In this document: positions 16,975 to 26,355 of the stretch, piece by piece
How the letters are laid out: every line of letters begins with the position of its first letter
Numbering within the stretch: position 1 is the first letter of the stretch
Source: an uncultured Opitutia bacterium
GTDB taxonomy: Bacteria; Verrucomicrobiota; Verrucomicrobiia; Opitutales; Opitutaceae
Reading direction: 5' to 3'
NCBI GenBank assembly: GCA_903873805.1
Contig: CAIQQB010000186.1
Coordinates: forward strand, 1 to 64,000
DNA length: 64,000 nucleotides
Program-made: the position numbers and the translations under genes
Notes under the pieces: model-generated
Told to the model about the DNA's origin: nothing
What the model saw: only the letters and a program-made list of their open reading frames with translations
Databases searched by the model: none

Positions 16975-18115
16975 GGCTGAGGAGGGCATGGGTGGCGAGC
17001 GCGAGGCTGACCGGGGCGAGGATCCAGTGGCAGCGGTCGCTGGTGTACCAGCCGCGGGCGAGCCAGAGGGCGCCCGGGAGGCCCCAGACAAAATAGCGGT
17101 CAAAGCTGTGGAAGCCCCAGTAGGGTCCGGTGCAGACGATGAGGGCGGCGTTGGCGAGGAAGCCGAGGACGAGCGCGCGTTGCCATGGTTCGCCCGGTCC
17201 GCGCAGGAAGGCCACCCCGCGCCAGACAAGCACCAGCAGCGCGGCGGCGTGGGCGTAGATATAGGCGATCTTCCAGGCGGGGACCGGCGTGAGCCACGGG
17301 GTGAGCAGCAGGTATTTGAACGGCGGACCCCAGTGGCCGGCGGCGGCGCCAAGCTGAGCGGCAGTGGCGGTGCTGAGGTTGAGCTGGTCGAGCGGCAGCT
17401 CGTAGACATGGAGCTGGCGGAGCGGGTCGCCGAAAACAGCGGCGTTGAGCACGAGGAGTCCGGCCACCGGGACCGCGGCGAGCAGCGCGAAGCGGAGGGC
17501 GGCGCGGCCGTCGCGGGGCCGGCTCCAGAGGCCGGCGACCCAGCCGCCGGCCGCCCAGGCGGCGCCGAAGGGCCGCAGCACGAAGGTGGCGCCGAGGACG
17601 CCGCCGGCGAGCCCGGGCCGCGCGTATTTCAAGGCGAGCAGCCCGGCGAGAATGAGCGCCAGGTAGGCGGGTTCGCTGATCGGGTGCAGCCCCGCCAGCA
17701 GCCAGGCGGGCGGAAAATAGACCAGCAGCCACGCCAGCCGGCGCTCGCCGGTGAGACGGAGAAAGAGGATCGGCACCAGCGCGGAGCAGGCCAGCGACAG
17801 GGCGAGCGCCGACCACTCGGGCAGTCCGAGGCGCAGCGGCAGGCCCAGCAGGAGCGGCCAGCCCGGGAAGACCCGCGTGTCATAGACCTTGACCGCGGAC
17901 AGCGGGGCGAGGCCATAGATGACGCGGGCCATGGGGAGAAATGAACCGGCGTCGGATCCGCTCAGGTAGCTGTTCCAAGTGGTGGAGGTCTTGCCAAAGA
18001 GCAGGGCGAGCGGAAGGCAGCGCACCACCACGGCGGCGAGCGCGAGCCGGACGCACAGCCACCGGGGCGGCGCCGGCGCACTGGCGTCGGAAGGGACCGG
18101 AGGAAGGGAGCTCAC
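16961..18115 (-). CDS. Multi-spanning membrane protein, possible GT-C mannosyltransferase-like
   Basis: A 384-residue protein with about 9-10 hydrophobic helices. After helix 1, the loop WNSYLSGSDAGSFLPMARV carries an acidic residue in the position where GT-C transferases have their catalytic Asp, and HPISEPAYLALILAGLLAL (about 145) resembles PIG-V/GT39-type helices. This is a candidate periplasmic glycosyltransferase; no definitive signature is present. The ORF begins with a short Pro/Ser/Ala-rich cytoplasmic tail. Confidence 0.55.
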   Translation of the reverse strand: MSSLPPVPSDASAPAPPRWLCVRLALAAVVVRCLPLALLFGKTSTTWNSYLSGSDAGSFLPMARVIYGLAPLSAVKVYDTRVFPGWPLLLGLPLRLGLPEWSALALSLACSALVPILFLRLTGERRLAWLLVYFPPAWLLAGLHPISEPAYLALILAGLLALKYARPGLAGGVLGATFVLRPFGAAWAAGGWVAGLWSRPRDGRAALRFALLAAVPVAGLLVLNAAVFGDPLRQLHVYELPLDQLNLSTATAAQLGAAAGHWGPPFKYLLLTPWLTPVPAWKIAYIYAHAAALLVLVWRGVAFLRGPGEPWQRALVLGFLANAALIVCTGPYWGFHSFDRYFVWGLPGALWLARGWYTSDRCHWILAPVSLALATHALLSHAGG

Positions 18116-18148
18116 GTTTCGAAGAGGGAGGGAAAGGCCCGGGACGGT

Positions 18149-19003
18149 TCAGGCCGGAAGATCCGGGTGGCCGGGGGCGAGGCAGAGCACGTTGTCGTAG
18201 GCGTGGCGCGGGCTGAGGGCGACCGGACGGCCCGCGGGGGTGAGCGTGTGGGCGCGGTAGCCGCGGGCGGTGAGAAACTCGAGACAGGCCTGACCCGGCT
18301 CGCCGGCGATCTCGATATACACCGCACGGATCCGGCCGGCCGCGAGGGCGGACGCGGCGCCGCGGAGCGCCTCGAGCTCGTAGCCCTCCATGTCGAGTTT
18401 CCACAGGTCGAGCTCGGCAAGCCCGTGGCGCGCCAATTCACCATCGAGTGTAGCGAGCACAATGGGTTCGCCCTCGGCGGCGTTGACCTTGTTCCAGGAA
18501 CCATGGCGGTCGTCCGCTCCGCAGCTGGCGAGGCGCGCCGTCCCCGCCACGGCGCCGAGGCCGGCGGGCTCGACCTGCACCTGGGTGAAATTGTTGGCGG
18601 CGACTCCGGCCTGCAGCCAGTCGCGGGCCGCCGAGCCGGGCTCATAGGCCCAGATCCGCGCGGCCGGGACGAGTGCGGCGAAGTAGAGGACGGTCTGGCC
18701 GATGTTGGCGCCCGAATCGACGACGGTGCGGACGACGGAGGGCCGGGCGCGCAGCCAGTTCCACAGCGCCGGACCCTCGTAGCCGCCGTAGACGATCCAG
18801 CGGTGGGTGGGGTTGGCGAGATCGAGCGGCCACACCGGACCCGGGGCGGTGCGGACCCACTGGACGCCGTGCCGGGCAAGCCGGGAGCCGAAGAGCCGGT
18901 CGCAGAAGCCGAGCTTGCGGGGGAACTCGATCTGCTGGAGCCAGCGCAGCGCGGCGGGCAGCGGCAGGGGGGTGCGGGAAGTGTTGGAGGTGGCGGGGGG
19001 CAT
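18149..19003 (-). CDS. FkbM family SAM-dependent methyltransferase
   Basis: A 284-residue protein. SAM motif I: RTVVDSGANIGQTVLYFA (about 90-107); WAYEPGSAARDWL binds the SAM ribose; the FkbM signature LWKLDMEGYELEALRGA is near residue 200, and YDNVLCL closes the domain. It likely O-methylates a sugar of the polysaccharide. The ATG at 19003 abuts the stop of the polymerase-like gene. Confidence 0.85.
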   Translation of the reverse strand: MPPATSNTSRTPLPLPAALRWLQQIEFPRKLGFCDRLFGSRLARHGVQWVRTAPGPVWPLDLANPTHRWIVYGGYEGPALWNWLRARPSVVRTVVDSGANIGQTVLYFAALVPAARIWAYEPGSAARDWLQAGVAANNFTQVQVEPAGLGAVAGTARLASCGADDRHGSWNKVNAAEGEPIVLATLDGELARHGLAELDLWKLDMEGYELEALRGAASALAAGRIRAVYIEIAGEPGQACLEFLTARGYRAHTLTPAGRPVALSPRHAYDNVLCLAPGHPDLPA

Positions 19004-20439
19004 CAGCCGAAGAATTTGCGGAGCAGGTAGGGCAACAGCACCACCGTCAGGCAGGCCTGGAACAGCGAACTCAGCCAGATGCTGAGTGTGAATTCGGTCT
19101 GGAAAGTCCAGGCCATGAGCACGACGAGGAACAGGCCGGGAAACGAGAGGATCGGGCTGAGCATGGTCCAGGTTTTGACCAGCTTGAAAAATACGCCGCA
19201 GCAAAACGCCAGGATCCCGATCCCGAAGAAGCCAAAGTTCGCGTAGGCCTCGGCGATGAGACCGAAGCCGATGGTCGTCTTGGCCGTGTCCTCCTCGTTC
19301 TGCAGCCCGTAGTAGATGGCGAGGGTGTAGGTGCTGATGTGGCCCGGGGGCTTGTTGGGGCAAAGCGGGCGGGGCACAAACTGGCCCGGAATCTGGCCGT
19401 ACGTCTTGCCATAGAGGAAATCCAGCCGGGACGGGCTGGTGTCGACCACCAGGCAGAGGATGTGCATCAGCGACGTGCGGTCGATGAGCTTGGTCGCGAG
19501 CTGGCGGTCGCCGGATTCGTCACTGGGCTTCAGGCCCTCGTTGATCCATTCCCAGTAGAAGGCCGGCAGCTCGGACACGGTCACCTGCTGGTGATTCCCG
19601 TCGCTGTCCCAATACTGGTCCCGCATGGCGGATTTGCCGTTGTGCAGGACCGCGAGCAGGGCCACCAGCAGCGTGGTGAGCACCAGGGGCAGGCGCCGCG
19701 CGGTGGACATGAAGCCGAGCAGTGCCAACACCAGCATGCTGATGCCGCCGACGAGGAACAGGGTGGAGAACTGAACAATGGACTGGATGATGAGGTTGGC
19801 GCAGAGCAGAATCTTCTGGTCGGACTTGAGCTGCCCGGAGCCCCAGAACCGGCTCATCACAAAAGTGCACACGATGCCGATGCCGCCGACCACGGCGCGC
19901 AAGGTGCCCTCGATTTCCGGCGGCAGCACCAGGATGAAAGTGGTCAGGCAGTTGTAGACCGTGGTCAGCGTGATGCCGTACCCGAACAGCTTGATCATGT
20001 CGCGCGAGATGATCTCCTCGGTCCAGAAGGGCGAAGTGCGGGCGTGACCGGGGATCCGCAGGTAGGTGACCAGCGCCACCAGCTGAAACAGCAGCACGCC
20101 GAGGGCCGCGTGCACCACTGACTCGGGGGCGAATAACTGCAGGGACGCCTGGTGGCTGCTCAGCAGGGGCAGGGCGTAGGCGTTGCCGGTGGTGAGAATG
20201 AAGACCTCGAAGATGGGGAAGGTCTGGCTGGAACTCCGGGACCAGATCAGCGCCGGCAGACAGGCCAGCACGAGTGAGGCGAGGCCGAGCCACAGCAGTT
20301 CCGGCCGGTCCACGTGCGCGGAGACGATGGTGTAAACCACCACCCCGACAAGGGTGGCGCAGCCCAGCTGGAAAAAACGGCGGGCCTGCGCCGAGTTGGC
20401 GCTGGTGGTCGTGTCGTCCGGTCGGTTGGAGGAATCCAT
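19003..20439 (-). CDS. Oligosaccharide repeat-unit polymerase-like membrane protein (Wzy candidate)
   Basis: A 478-residue protein with about 11-12 hydrophobic helices and a large loop at about 285-390 containing RTSLMHILCLVVDTSPSRLDFLYGKTY and NKPPGHISTYTLAIYYG, followed by GLIAEAYANFGFFGIGILAF. The last segment (E-x-YxNFGxxGxxxxxF) is typical of EpsG/Wzy-type polymerases, which join undecaprenyl-linked repeats in the periplasm. A TTG at 20460, overlapping the upstream stop by 4 bp, could be the real start and adds seven residues; ATG 20439 is given here. Confidence 0.75.
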   Translation of the reverse strand: MDSSNRPDDTTTSANSAQARRFFQLGCATLVGVVVYTIVSAHVDRPELLWLGLASLVLACLPALIWSRSSSQTFPIFEVFILTTGNAYALPLLSSHQASLQLFAPESVVHAALGVLLFQLVALVTYLRIPGHARTSPFWTEEIISRDMIKLFGYGITLTTVYNCLTTFILVLPPEIEGTLRAVVGGIGIVCTFVMSRFWGSGQLKSDQKILLCANLIIQSIVQFSTLFLVGGISMLVLALLGFMSTARRLPLVLTTLLVALLAVLHNGKSAMRDQYWDSDGNHQQVTVSELPAFYWEWINEGLKPSDESGDRQLATKLIDRTSLMHILCLVVDTSPSRLDFLYGKTYGQIPGQFVPRPLCPNKPPGHISTYTLAIYYGLQNEEDTAKTTIGFGLIAEAYANFGFFGIGILAFCCGVFFKLVKTWTMLSPILSFPGLFLVVLMAWTFQTEFTLSIWLSSLFQACLTVVLLPYLLRKFFG

Positions 20440-20456
20440 GGGGCTGGGGCGGTTCG

Positions 20457-21776
20457 TCAAACCCGGGTCGCGGCCGCCTCGTCCATCAAGCCGGCCAGCT
20501 GGCGGGTCATGTTGAGCGAGGTGAAGGGTTCGAACGTCTTCGGGTCCGTCAGTTCACAGTGCCGGCAGCCCCCGTCGACAAACCATTGCTGGTGGATTTC
20601 TGCCGCGATGCGGTCCGTATCGCCGGCGTCCCCGAAGCTGAAGCGGACACCGCAGCGCATCTGGCGGGCCATGGCGAGCACCAGGCTGTGGTGGTGAAAC
20701 ACGACGAGCATCGGCCGCTGGGCCAGGATGTACGGGAAAATTTTGGAGGCGCTGTAGCTGGGGTCGTTCGAGCCGACCGCAATCAGGGCGTCGGCCCGCA
20801 GCAGGTAATGCAACGCGTCAAAATACGGCACCCGGTAACAATGCTCGCTCACATAGTCTGCAATCCCCTCCGCCTTGGCCACCGGCATCGCCCACATCCG
20901 GCCGAGCGGGGGCGGCGCGTAGTCGGTGCCGATGAAATGAAACCGCATCCGGCGGGCCTGGTCGGGATGGGAGTCGAGGAAAAGCCGGAAGCCCCTAAAA
21001 ATCGTCGTGAGGGAGATGGTCATGTCGGGGCCGCAGCGGCCGGCGTAGACCAGGTGAAAGTTGCCGTCGGCGAAATTGATCAGCGGCTGCGCCGGTCGGT
21101 GCCGGCGGGCCACCTCGAGGTCGGCCGCGGCGGCGCCGAAGGGCAGGACGCGGACGCGGTCGGCCGCAAACCACGGGTAGCGGGCGGCCAGGCCGGGGCC
21201 GTAGGCGGACGAGACGGCGATGATCCCGGCGGCATCGCGGAGAACGCGCGGCTCATTGCGGCGGGCCATGGCCTGCGAGAGCGAGAACTTGATCCAGCCG
21301 CCTGGCGGACGGGTGCGGGTGCGGCGGTAGTAGTCGTTCACCCAGGGATCCTGGTAGTCGACCATGAAGGGCACGCCGTACCGTCGCCGCCACACCGGGC
21401 CAAGGGTGAAGGCGTCGAACTGCGTTGTGGTGAAAAGGACCAGATCGAAGTGCTCGCCGCGCAGCAGGGCCTCGGCGGCGCGACGCAGGGCGGGTCCGCA
21501 GCGCCACCACAGGCTGCCAATGCCCGCCCAGCGGGTGAAGCGGGGCAGCAGGCCGCGCACGCGGATGATGCGCACATCGGGCGGGTAGGTGGATTCAAGC
21601 AGCGGATCCCGGACGCCGCCCTCGACGCATTCCGGGGTGACGGCCAGCACCACCGGTTCCCAGCCGAACTGCCGCAGGTAGGGCAGCGCCATGCGGGCCC
21701 GCTGCGCATCCGGCGCGTTGATCGGCGGAAAATGCGGGCTGATGATGAGGACTTTGCGCAATGGGGCGGCGGACAT
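20457..21776 (-). CDS. GT4-like glycosyltransferase
   Basis: A 439-residue protein: KVLIISPHFPPINAPDAQRARMALPYL at the N-terminus, VDYQDPWVNDYYRR (about 150), an AISSAYG-type acceptor segment, HLVYAGRCGPDM (about 245), YVSEHCYRVPYFDALHYLLRADALIAVGSNDPSYSASKIFPYI, where the usual E-x7-E is replaced. This is a GT-B fold of the WcaI/GT4-like kind. It probably works on the repeat unit; possible inactivity cannot be excluded. Start at MSAAPLRK is chosen as the first Met before the Rossmann strand. Confidence 0.78.
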   Translation of the reverse strand: MSAAPLRKVLIISPHFPPINAPDAQRARMALPYLRQFGWEPVVLAVTPECVEGGVRDPLLESTYPPDVRIIRVRGLLPRFTRWAGIGSLWWRCGPALRRAAEALLRGEHFDLVLFTTTQFDAFTLGPVWRRRYGVPFMVDYQDPWVNDYYRRTRTRPPGGWIKFSLSQAMARRNEPRVLRDAAGIIAVSSAYGPGLAARYPWFAADRVRVLPFGAAAADLEVARRHRPAQPLINFADGNFHLVYAGRCGPDMTISLTTIFRGFRLFLDSHPDQARRMRFHFIGTDYAPPPLGRMWAMPVAKAEGIADYVSEHCYRVPYFDALHYLLRADALIAVGSNDPSYSASKIFPYILAQRPMLVVFHHHSLVLAMARQMRCGVRFSFGDAGDTDRIAAEIHQQWFVDGGCRHCELTDPKTFEPFTSLNMTRQLAGLMDEAAATRV

Positions 21777-21789
21777 GCTCGGGAATCTC

Positions 21790-22434
21790 TTACGGGGTTC
21801 CGCGCGGCGCGCAAGCCGGGCGCAGCGTCCGGATGTCCCAAGTCTGGCCGCGGGCGTTGGCCACCACCGTCGCTTGGACGACTGGGTATGACGCGGTGAT
21901 CCGGCGCCAGATCGCGCGCCAGTTGCCGGAGCGGTAATAGGAAACCAGCAGGATCCCGCCGGGCCGGACAAAGGGGGCAAAGGCGTTCACGGTGGACCGC
22001 GGATCGCGCGCATAGCCGAGGCTTTCGTTGAACACCACGGCGTCAAACTGCTCGCCGGCCGGTGGCCGCCAGGTTTCGAAGTCCCCTTCGGCAAATTCCG
22101 CAAAGTCCAAACCGAGCGTGCGGGCCCGGCGCAGCCCTTCCGGCGAGAGATCCACCCCGAGCCAGCGAACCGGCCGGGCGGGCGCGAGCACCTGCGCGAG
22201 CCGCCCGCTGCCGCAGCCGAGGTCCAGCACTCGCGGCCGGACGGCGGCCGCGGTGATCAGGCGGGCCAGCGTCTCATAACGGGGATGCTCGTCGTCCGTC
22301 TGCAGCAGGTCCCACCGACCCCCGACATACTCGCGATCGAAGACCGCGGCCGGGGCGGGCCGGCCGAGACCCCTCGGGGCATCGAACAGCCGGCGGCGCA
22401 GATGCCGGATGGCCTTGGCGAGAATCCGGCTCAT
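21790..22434 (-). CDS. Class I SAM-dependent methyltransferase
   Basis: A 214-residue protein with motif I PRVLDLGCGSGRLAQVL (about 68-84), acidic loop LGVDLSPEGLRRA, and AVVFNESLGYARDP (motif IV area) then FVRPGGILLVSYYRSG. Probably a small-molecule or sugar methyltransferase. It overlaps the stop of the PIG-L gene by 4 bp (ATGA), tying it to that deacetylase. Confidence 0.82.
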   Translation of the reverse strand: MSRILAKAIRHLRRRLFDAPRGLGRPAPAAVFDREYVGGRWDLLQTDDEHPRYETLARLITAAAVRPRVLDLGCGSGRLAQVLAPARPVRWLGVDLSPEGLRRARTLGLDFAEFAEGDFETWRPPAGEQFDAVVFNESLGYARDPRSTVNAFAPFVRPGGILLVSYYRSGNWRAIWRRITASYPVVQATVVANARGQTWDIRTLRPACAPRGTP

Positions 22435-23261
22435 GGCTCGAAGAAAAACTCCTCGGCAGATTCGAAGCATCCGGTGAAGCCGGCGGGCAGGACCGCGCGG
22501 CCCCAAGGCGGGCTCGGGGCCAGCTGGGTGACATAGGCGCGGATTGCCTCGCGTTTGCGGCGCAGCACGTCGGGTGCGAGCGGCTGGCGGTAGAGCCGGG
22601 GTTCGGCCCGCAGGATCGGGCCCAGGAGCAGCGGACTCCACAGCGACCAGACCGGATATTCCAGAATCCGGGGCGCGGGGGCCGGGGACGGTTTCAGGGC
22701 ATCCCGGACGATCCCGTTGGCGGCGGCATGCTCGGTGCTCCCGTCGCCGGCGGCGGTGACAAAGATTTCGGTCGGACGAATGCGTTCTGTTAGTTCGCGA
22801 ATCAGTCGGACCAGCGACGCGCGTTGCTCCGGGGCGAGGTCCCGCAGCCGGCCGTCGGGGGCGGCGAAGAAATGCAGGTGTGTGGCGGGGACGCCGAGGA
22901 TGGCCGCGGCGGTGCGCGCCTCGTTCTCGCGGACCACGGCCAGCGCCGCGGGAGTGAGCGAGGGGTGTCCGGGATGCGAGGCGGCGCCGTCGGTGACATA
23001 GGCGACATGGACCGGCTGGCCGGCGGCGGTGCGGGTCGCGATGAGTCCGCCGCAGCCGAAAGTCTCGTCGTCGGGATGGGGTGCGACGATCAGGGTGGAG
23101 GTGCCTGCCGGGCGGGTGGGCCAGGGTTGTTGCCGGGAACGCAGCCGCCAACGCAGGTAACGACCGAGCCCGCGACGCAGGCCCAGCTTGAGCGGGCCCG
23201 CAGCCGGATGGGAGAGGAACCGGCGGGCGGCGCGGACGAGGGGATGCGGCGGGGTGGGCAC
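22431..23261 (-). CDS. PIG-L/LmbE family deacetylase
   Basis: A 276-residue protein. The zinc/active-site motif APHPDDETFGCGGLI lies at about residues 47-61 (P-H-P-D-D), with ENEARTAAAILGV and TAAGDGSTEHAAANGIV later (third zinc His and acid). PIG-L enzymes remove N-acetyl groups from GlcNAc-type sugars or similar. In this setting it may de-N-acetylate an amino sugar of the polysaccharide or lipid-linked intermediate. The start is taken as GTG 23261, 8 bp after the upstream GT4 stop; no ATG fits better. Confidence 0.82.
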   Translation of the reverse strand: MPTPPHPLVRAARRFLSHPAAGPLKLGLRRGLGRYLRWRLRSRQQPWPTRPAGTSTLIVAPHPDDETFGCGGLIATRTAAGQPVHVAYVTDGAASHPGHPSLTPAALAVVRENEARTAAAILGVPATHLHFFAAPDGRLRDLAPEQRASLVRLIRELTERIRPTEIFVTAAGDGSTEHAAANGIVRDALKPSPAPAPRILEYPVWSLWSPLLLGPILRAEPRLYRQPLAPDVLRRKREAIRAYVTQLAPSPPWGRAVLPAGFTGCFESAEEFFFEP

Positions 23262-23268
23262 AGGCGGA

Positions 23269-24303
23269 TCAGCCGGACCGCGTGGTGGCGGCGTAGAGCT
23301 GCAGGTAGCGGTCGGCACAAACGCCGAGACTGAAGCGGGACTCGGCGACCGCGCGGCAGGCGGCGCGGTCGAGCGAGGGCAGCCGGGCGACGGCGGCGGC
23401 GCCCTCGTCGGCCGTTTGCACAAAGAATCCCGTGACCCCGGGCTGCACGATTTCCGGCAGCGCCCCGCGGGCGCAGGTGATGACCGGGGTGCCGGCGGCG
23501 AGCGCCTCGGCAAAAACGATGCCGAAAGGCTCGTCCCATTGGATCGGCACGAGCAGGGCGGCGCACCGGCCCAGCAGGCCATCCTTCTGCACATCGCCGA
23601 CCTCGCCGATCCACTCCACGCCATCGCGGCCGAGATGCGGTGCGACCCGGTCCGCAAAAAAGCGGCCCTCGGGCCCGGTCGTGGAATGGTTGCCCGCGAT
23701 CAGCAGGCGGCGGCCGGCCTGGCGGGCAATGGCGATCGCGAGGTCGGGGCCCTTGATTGACTCGACGCGGCTGAGGAACAGCAGCGGCGCGTCGGCGGGC
23801 ACCTGCGGGACAAACGTGATCTTATCCAGCTCGATGAAGTTGGGGATGGCGTGCCATGTGCCGCCCGCGGGCCGCCCCATGCCGCAGATGAACTCGCTGC
23901 AGCCGGTGAACTGGAGCGAACGACCGGCGAGCCGGGCGGCCAGCGCGACCTGCCGACCGCCCGTGTGTCGCTGATAGGACATGATCTTGGGCAGCCGGGT
24001 GGGCAGGAGCGGCAGGAGGTAGGCGAGCCGGGAAAAGCTGTGCAGCAGATCCGGACGGAATTCGGCTGCGGCGCGGCGCAGGGCGAAGGCGTTGCGCCAA
24101 GTGGCGGCGACTCCGCCCGTGGCCGGCGCGGGCCAGGCAAAACGCCGGGCGGCCGGTGCGGCTGAGTCCGGATGCGCCATCAGCCCGACGTCGTGGCCGA
24201 GGGCGAGATAGCGGCGCAGGAGTGCGTCGACAATCCGCTCGATGCCGCCGTAGCCGACCGGCGGCACGGGAATGAGGGGGTCGGCGGTGAGCAGGATGCG
24301 CAA
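23269..24303 (-). CDS. GT4 family glycosyltransferase
   Basis: A 344-residue GT-B protein. N-terminus MRILLTADPLIPVPPVGYGGIER has the PVGYGGIER loop typical of a GT4 subgroup. Other marks: SYQRHTGGRQVALA, FTGCSEFIC, LLFLSRVESIKGPDLAI (about 180) and EPFGIVFAEALAAGTPV, the E-x7-E motif (about 265). ATG 24303 lies 8 bp after the preceding FkbM gene. Adds a sugar to the cluster's glycan. Confidence 0.88.
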   Translation of the reverse strand: MRILLTADPLIPVPPVGYGGIERIVDALLRRYLALGHDVGLMAHPDSAAPAARRFAWPAPATGGVAATWRNAFALRRAAAEFRPDLLHSFSRLAYLLPLLPTRLPKIMSYQRHTGGRQVALAARLAGRSLQFTGCSEFICGMGRPAGGTWHAIPNFIELDKITFVPQVPADAPLLFLSRVESIKGPDLAIAIARQAGRRLLIAGNHSTTGPEGRFFADRVAPHLGRDGVEWIGEVGDVQKDGLLGRCAALLVPIQWDEPFGIVFAEALAAGTPVITCARGALPEIVQPGVTGFFVQTADEGAAAVARLPSLDRAACRAVAESRFSLGVCADRYLQLYAATTRSG

Positions 24304-24311
24304 GGGGAGGT

Positions 24312-25028
24312 TCAGGCCCAGGAGGAATTCTTGATCAGGGCCGAGTCGTGCCGGACAAACAGCAGGTCGGTCTGCCAGAGCGCCCGGTCAAGGGGGCGGT
24401 AATTCTGGCCGAAGATGTCGTAGGGCACATAGCCGCGTTCGGCGAGTGCGGCCAAGACTTCGCCGATCAGCGGCACGGGGCCGATCCGCAGCCAGGACAC
24501 CTCCGCCAGGATCACCTCGCATTTTCCGAACCACTCGCCGGCGCCGGCGAGCGCCTCCAGTTCGCCGCCCTGGAGATCGAGTTTGAGCAGGCTGCGGGCG
24601 GTGAAGCCGTGGGCCGGCAGCAATTCGGCCAGGGTGCCGACCGGCACGGTGATGCGGTCCGGCGCCGCGGTGGTGCGGTCCGGTCCGCCGACGATGCGGC
24701 TGTTGGTTTCCTCCAGGAGGAAGGTCGCCTCGCCCGGTGTCCGGCCGAGTGCGACCGGGGCGACGGCGGCCCGGCCGAACTGCCGACAGCGGGCCTGCAA
24801 GCCGGCCTGGAGGGATGGCTGGGGCTCGACCAGGAGAAGCTGGGCACCCGGAAAAACAGAGCGCGCCATGGCCGCCCATTCGCCGCGGTAGGCCCCGCCA
24901 TCGAGGATGTGGGTCGGCTCGAAGCCCGCCCCGCGCAGGTTCTGCAGACGGTCATGCTGCGTCACGACTCCGGCCCGGCGGCGGAGGCTGACTTTCCATG
25001 ACTCGGGAAGATAGCGGAGCAGGTTCAT
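24312..25028 (-). CDS. FkbM family SAM-dependent methyltransferase
   Basis: A 238-residue protein. Motif I is the variant HILDGGAYRGEWAAMA (about 42-57), then LLVEPQPSLQAGL, and the FkbM signature LLKLDLQGGELEALAGA at about residue 145. Late ILAEVSWLRIGPVPLIGEVLAALAERGY is typical of this family. Likely role: sugar O-methylation in the polysaccharide. A 94-bp gap precedes it, one of the larger gaps in the cluster, but no clear promoter is seen. Confidence 0.83.
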   Translation of the reverse strand: MNLLRYLPESWKVSLRRRAGVVTQHDRLQNLRGAGFEPTHILDGGAYRGEWAAMARSVFPGAQLLLVEPQPSLQAGLQARCRQFGRAAVAPVALGRTPGEATFLLEETNSRIVGGPDRTTAAPDRITVPVGTLAELLPAHGFTARSLLKLDLQGGELEALAGAGEWFGKCEVILAEVSWLRIGPVPLIGEVLAALAERGYVPYDIFGQNYRPLDRALWQTDLLFVRHDSALIKNSSWA

Positions 25029-25122
25029 GTTAAGGCGGTCAGTCGGCCCGTTGAGCGGACCGGCGCGGCGGACACTGCGCGGGCGACTGGAGGGCGGCAA
25101 GGGAAAGTCGGCGGCGAACTGA

Positions 25123-26337
25123 TCATCGGATCGTCAGGGCGTTTTCCACCAGGGCCAGCAGCCGCGGCGCCTCCCGCTCCCAGCAGTAGGTGGACTCGGC
25201 TGCGGCGCGGGCGGCCCGCTGGACTGCCCGCAGCTGGTCCGGATCGCGCAACCAGCCGGTGAGCGTGCCGAGGGCGGCGTCCGGGGCGTTGGGATCGAGC
25301 AGGACCCCGGCGTGCGGCGCGGCCTGCAACACTTCGCGCTGGCCGGCGGTGGGTGTGGCCACGAGGGCGAGGCCGGCATTGAGGTATTGGAGAATCTTGT
25401 TGGTGATCGTGAGATCCCGGTTGGGGATCGAACTCACCTCCAGCGCCAGGCCGATGTCATGGCGGGCGATGACTCCCGGCAGTGCGGGCGGGGGTACGAG
25501 GCCCAGAAACTCCAGCTGCGGCCGCCGGTCCGGGGGAAGCAGCGAACGGAGATGATCCGGGAATCCCGGCCGGGGCTCTCCGAGGAGCACGACCCGGCTC
25601 GGGACCGGCAGCTGCGCCCAGGTTTGCAGGAAAGCCTCGAGGCCCCGGCCCGGACCGATGGTCTGGGAAAACCAGAAGAAGGCGGGCGCGCTGCCGGTGG
25701 TCGGCGCCGTACGCGGGTCGGGCTGAAGCGGAAACGAGTTCGTGAGGATGGCGGCGCGCGGCCCGCCGTAAGTCTGCTGCAGGGCGGAGGCGAGGGCGGC
25801 CGAGGTGGTGCTGACATACGCGGCCCCGCGCAGCATGGCGCCCTCGACCCGCCGCAGCAGGCGGAGCGGGCGGTGCCGACGCTCGCTTACTTGAAGGTCC
25901 TCGGAATGCCAGTCCTCGATGTCGGCGGCCACGCGCCAGCCCTCGGCGAGCAGCCGGTAGCCGGCCCAGAGGGCGAGTTCGTTGTGGACGATCGTGAGGT
26001 CGGCGGGGTGCGCTCGGGCGCGGGCCAGCAGTTCCCGTCCGGCGCCAAGGGCCGCGACATCCTCGAAGCCAAGTGGCACGGTGCGGACCGCGAGCCACCG
26101 CCGAAGCCGGCGGGCGTTCCGGGTAAATGGCGTGCGGTCGAAAACCAAACTGATGTTTTCATAGCCCCCGGCGGCGGCGAGTTCGGCGTCGAGCCGGTCG
26201 TAATGGGGACGCTCGCTGGGGTGGAGCACCGTGACCCGGTAGCCGGCGCGGGTCAGGGTGGCCGCCTCCTTTTCCGGGCGCGGACTGCGGCTCAGGTTGC
26301 CGGCGGTGAGGATGAGAATGTGGCGGGGGGCTCCCAT
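25123..26337 (-). CDS. GT4-like glycosyltransferase
   Basis: A 404-residue GT-B protein: HILILTAGNLSRSPRPEKEAATLTRAG at the start, IVHNELALWAGYRLLAEGWRVAADIEDWHSEDL in the acceptor half, FFWFSQTIGPGRGLEAFLQTW (about 225) beginning the donor half, and ALEVSSIPNRDLTITNKILQYLNAGLALVATPT, the equivalent of the E-x7-E region with substitutions. The family is clear, the sugar is not. ATG 26337 sits 18 bp after its upstream neighbour. Confidence 0.8.
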   Translation of the reverse strand: MGAPRHILILTAGNLSRSPRPEKEAATLTRAGYRVTVLHPSERPHYDRLDAELAAAGGYENISLVFDRTPFTRNARRLRRWLAVRTVPLGFEDVAALGAGRELLARARAHPADLTIVHNELALWAGYRLLAEGWRVAADIEDWHSEDLQVSERRHRPLRLLRRVEGAMLRGAAYVSTTSAALASALQQTYGGPRAAILTNSFPLQPDPRTAPTTGSAPAFFWFSQTIGPGRGLEAFLQTWAQLPVPSRVVLLGEPRPGFPDHLRSLLPPDRRPQLEFLGLVPPPALPGVIARHDIGLALEVSSIPNRDLTITNKILQYLNAGLALVATPTAGQREVLQAAPHAGVLLDPNAPDAALGTLTGWLRDPDQLRAVQRAARAAAESTYCWEREAPRLLALVENALTIR

Positions 26338-26355
26338 GGCTGGTGCCGGGGCGGT

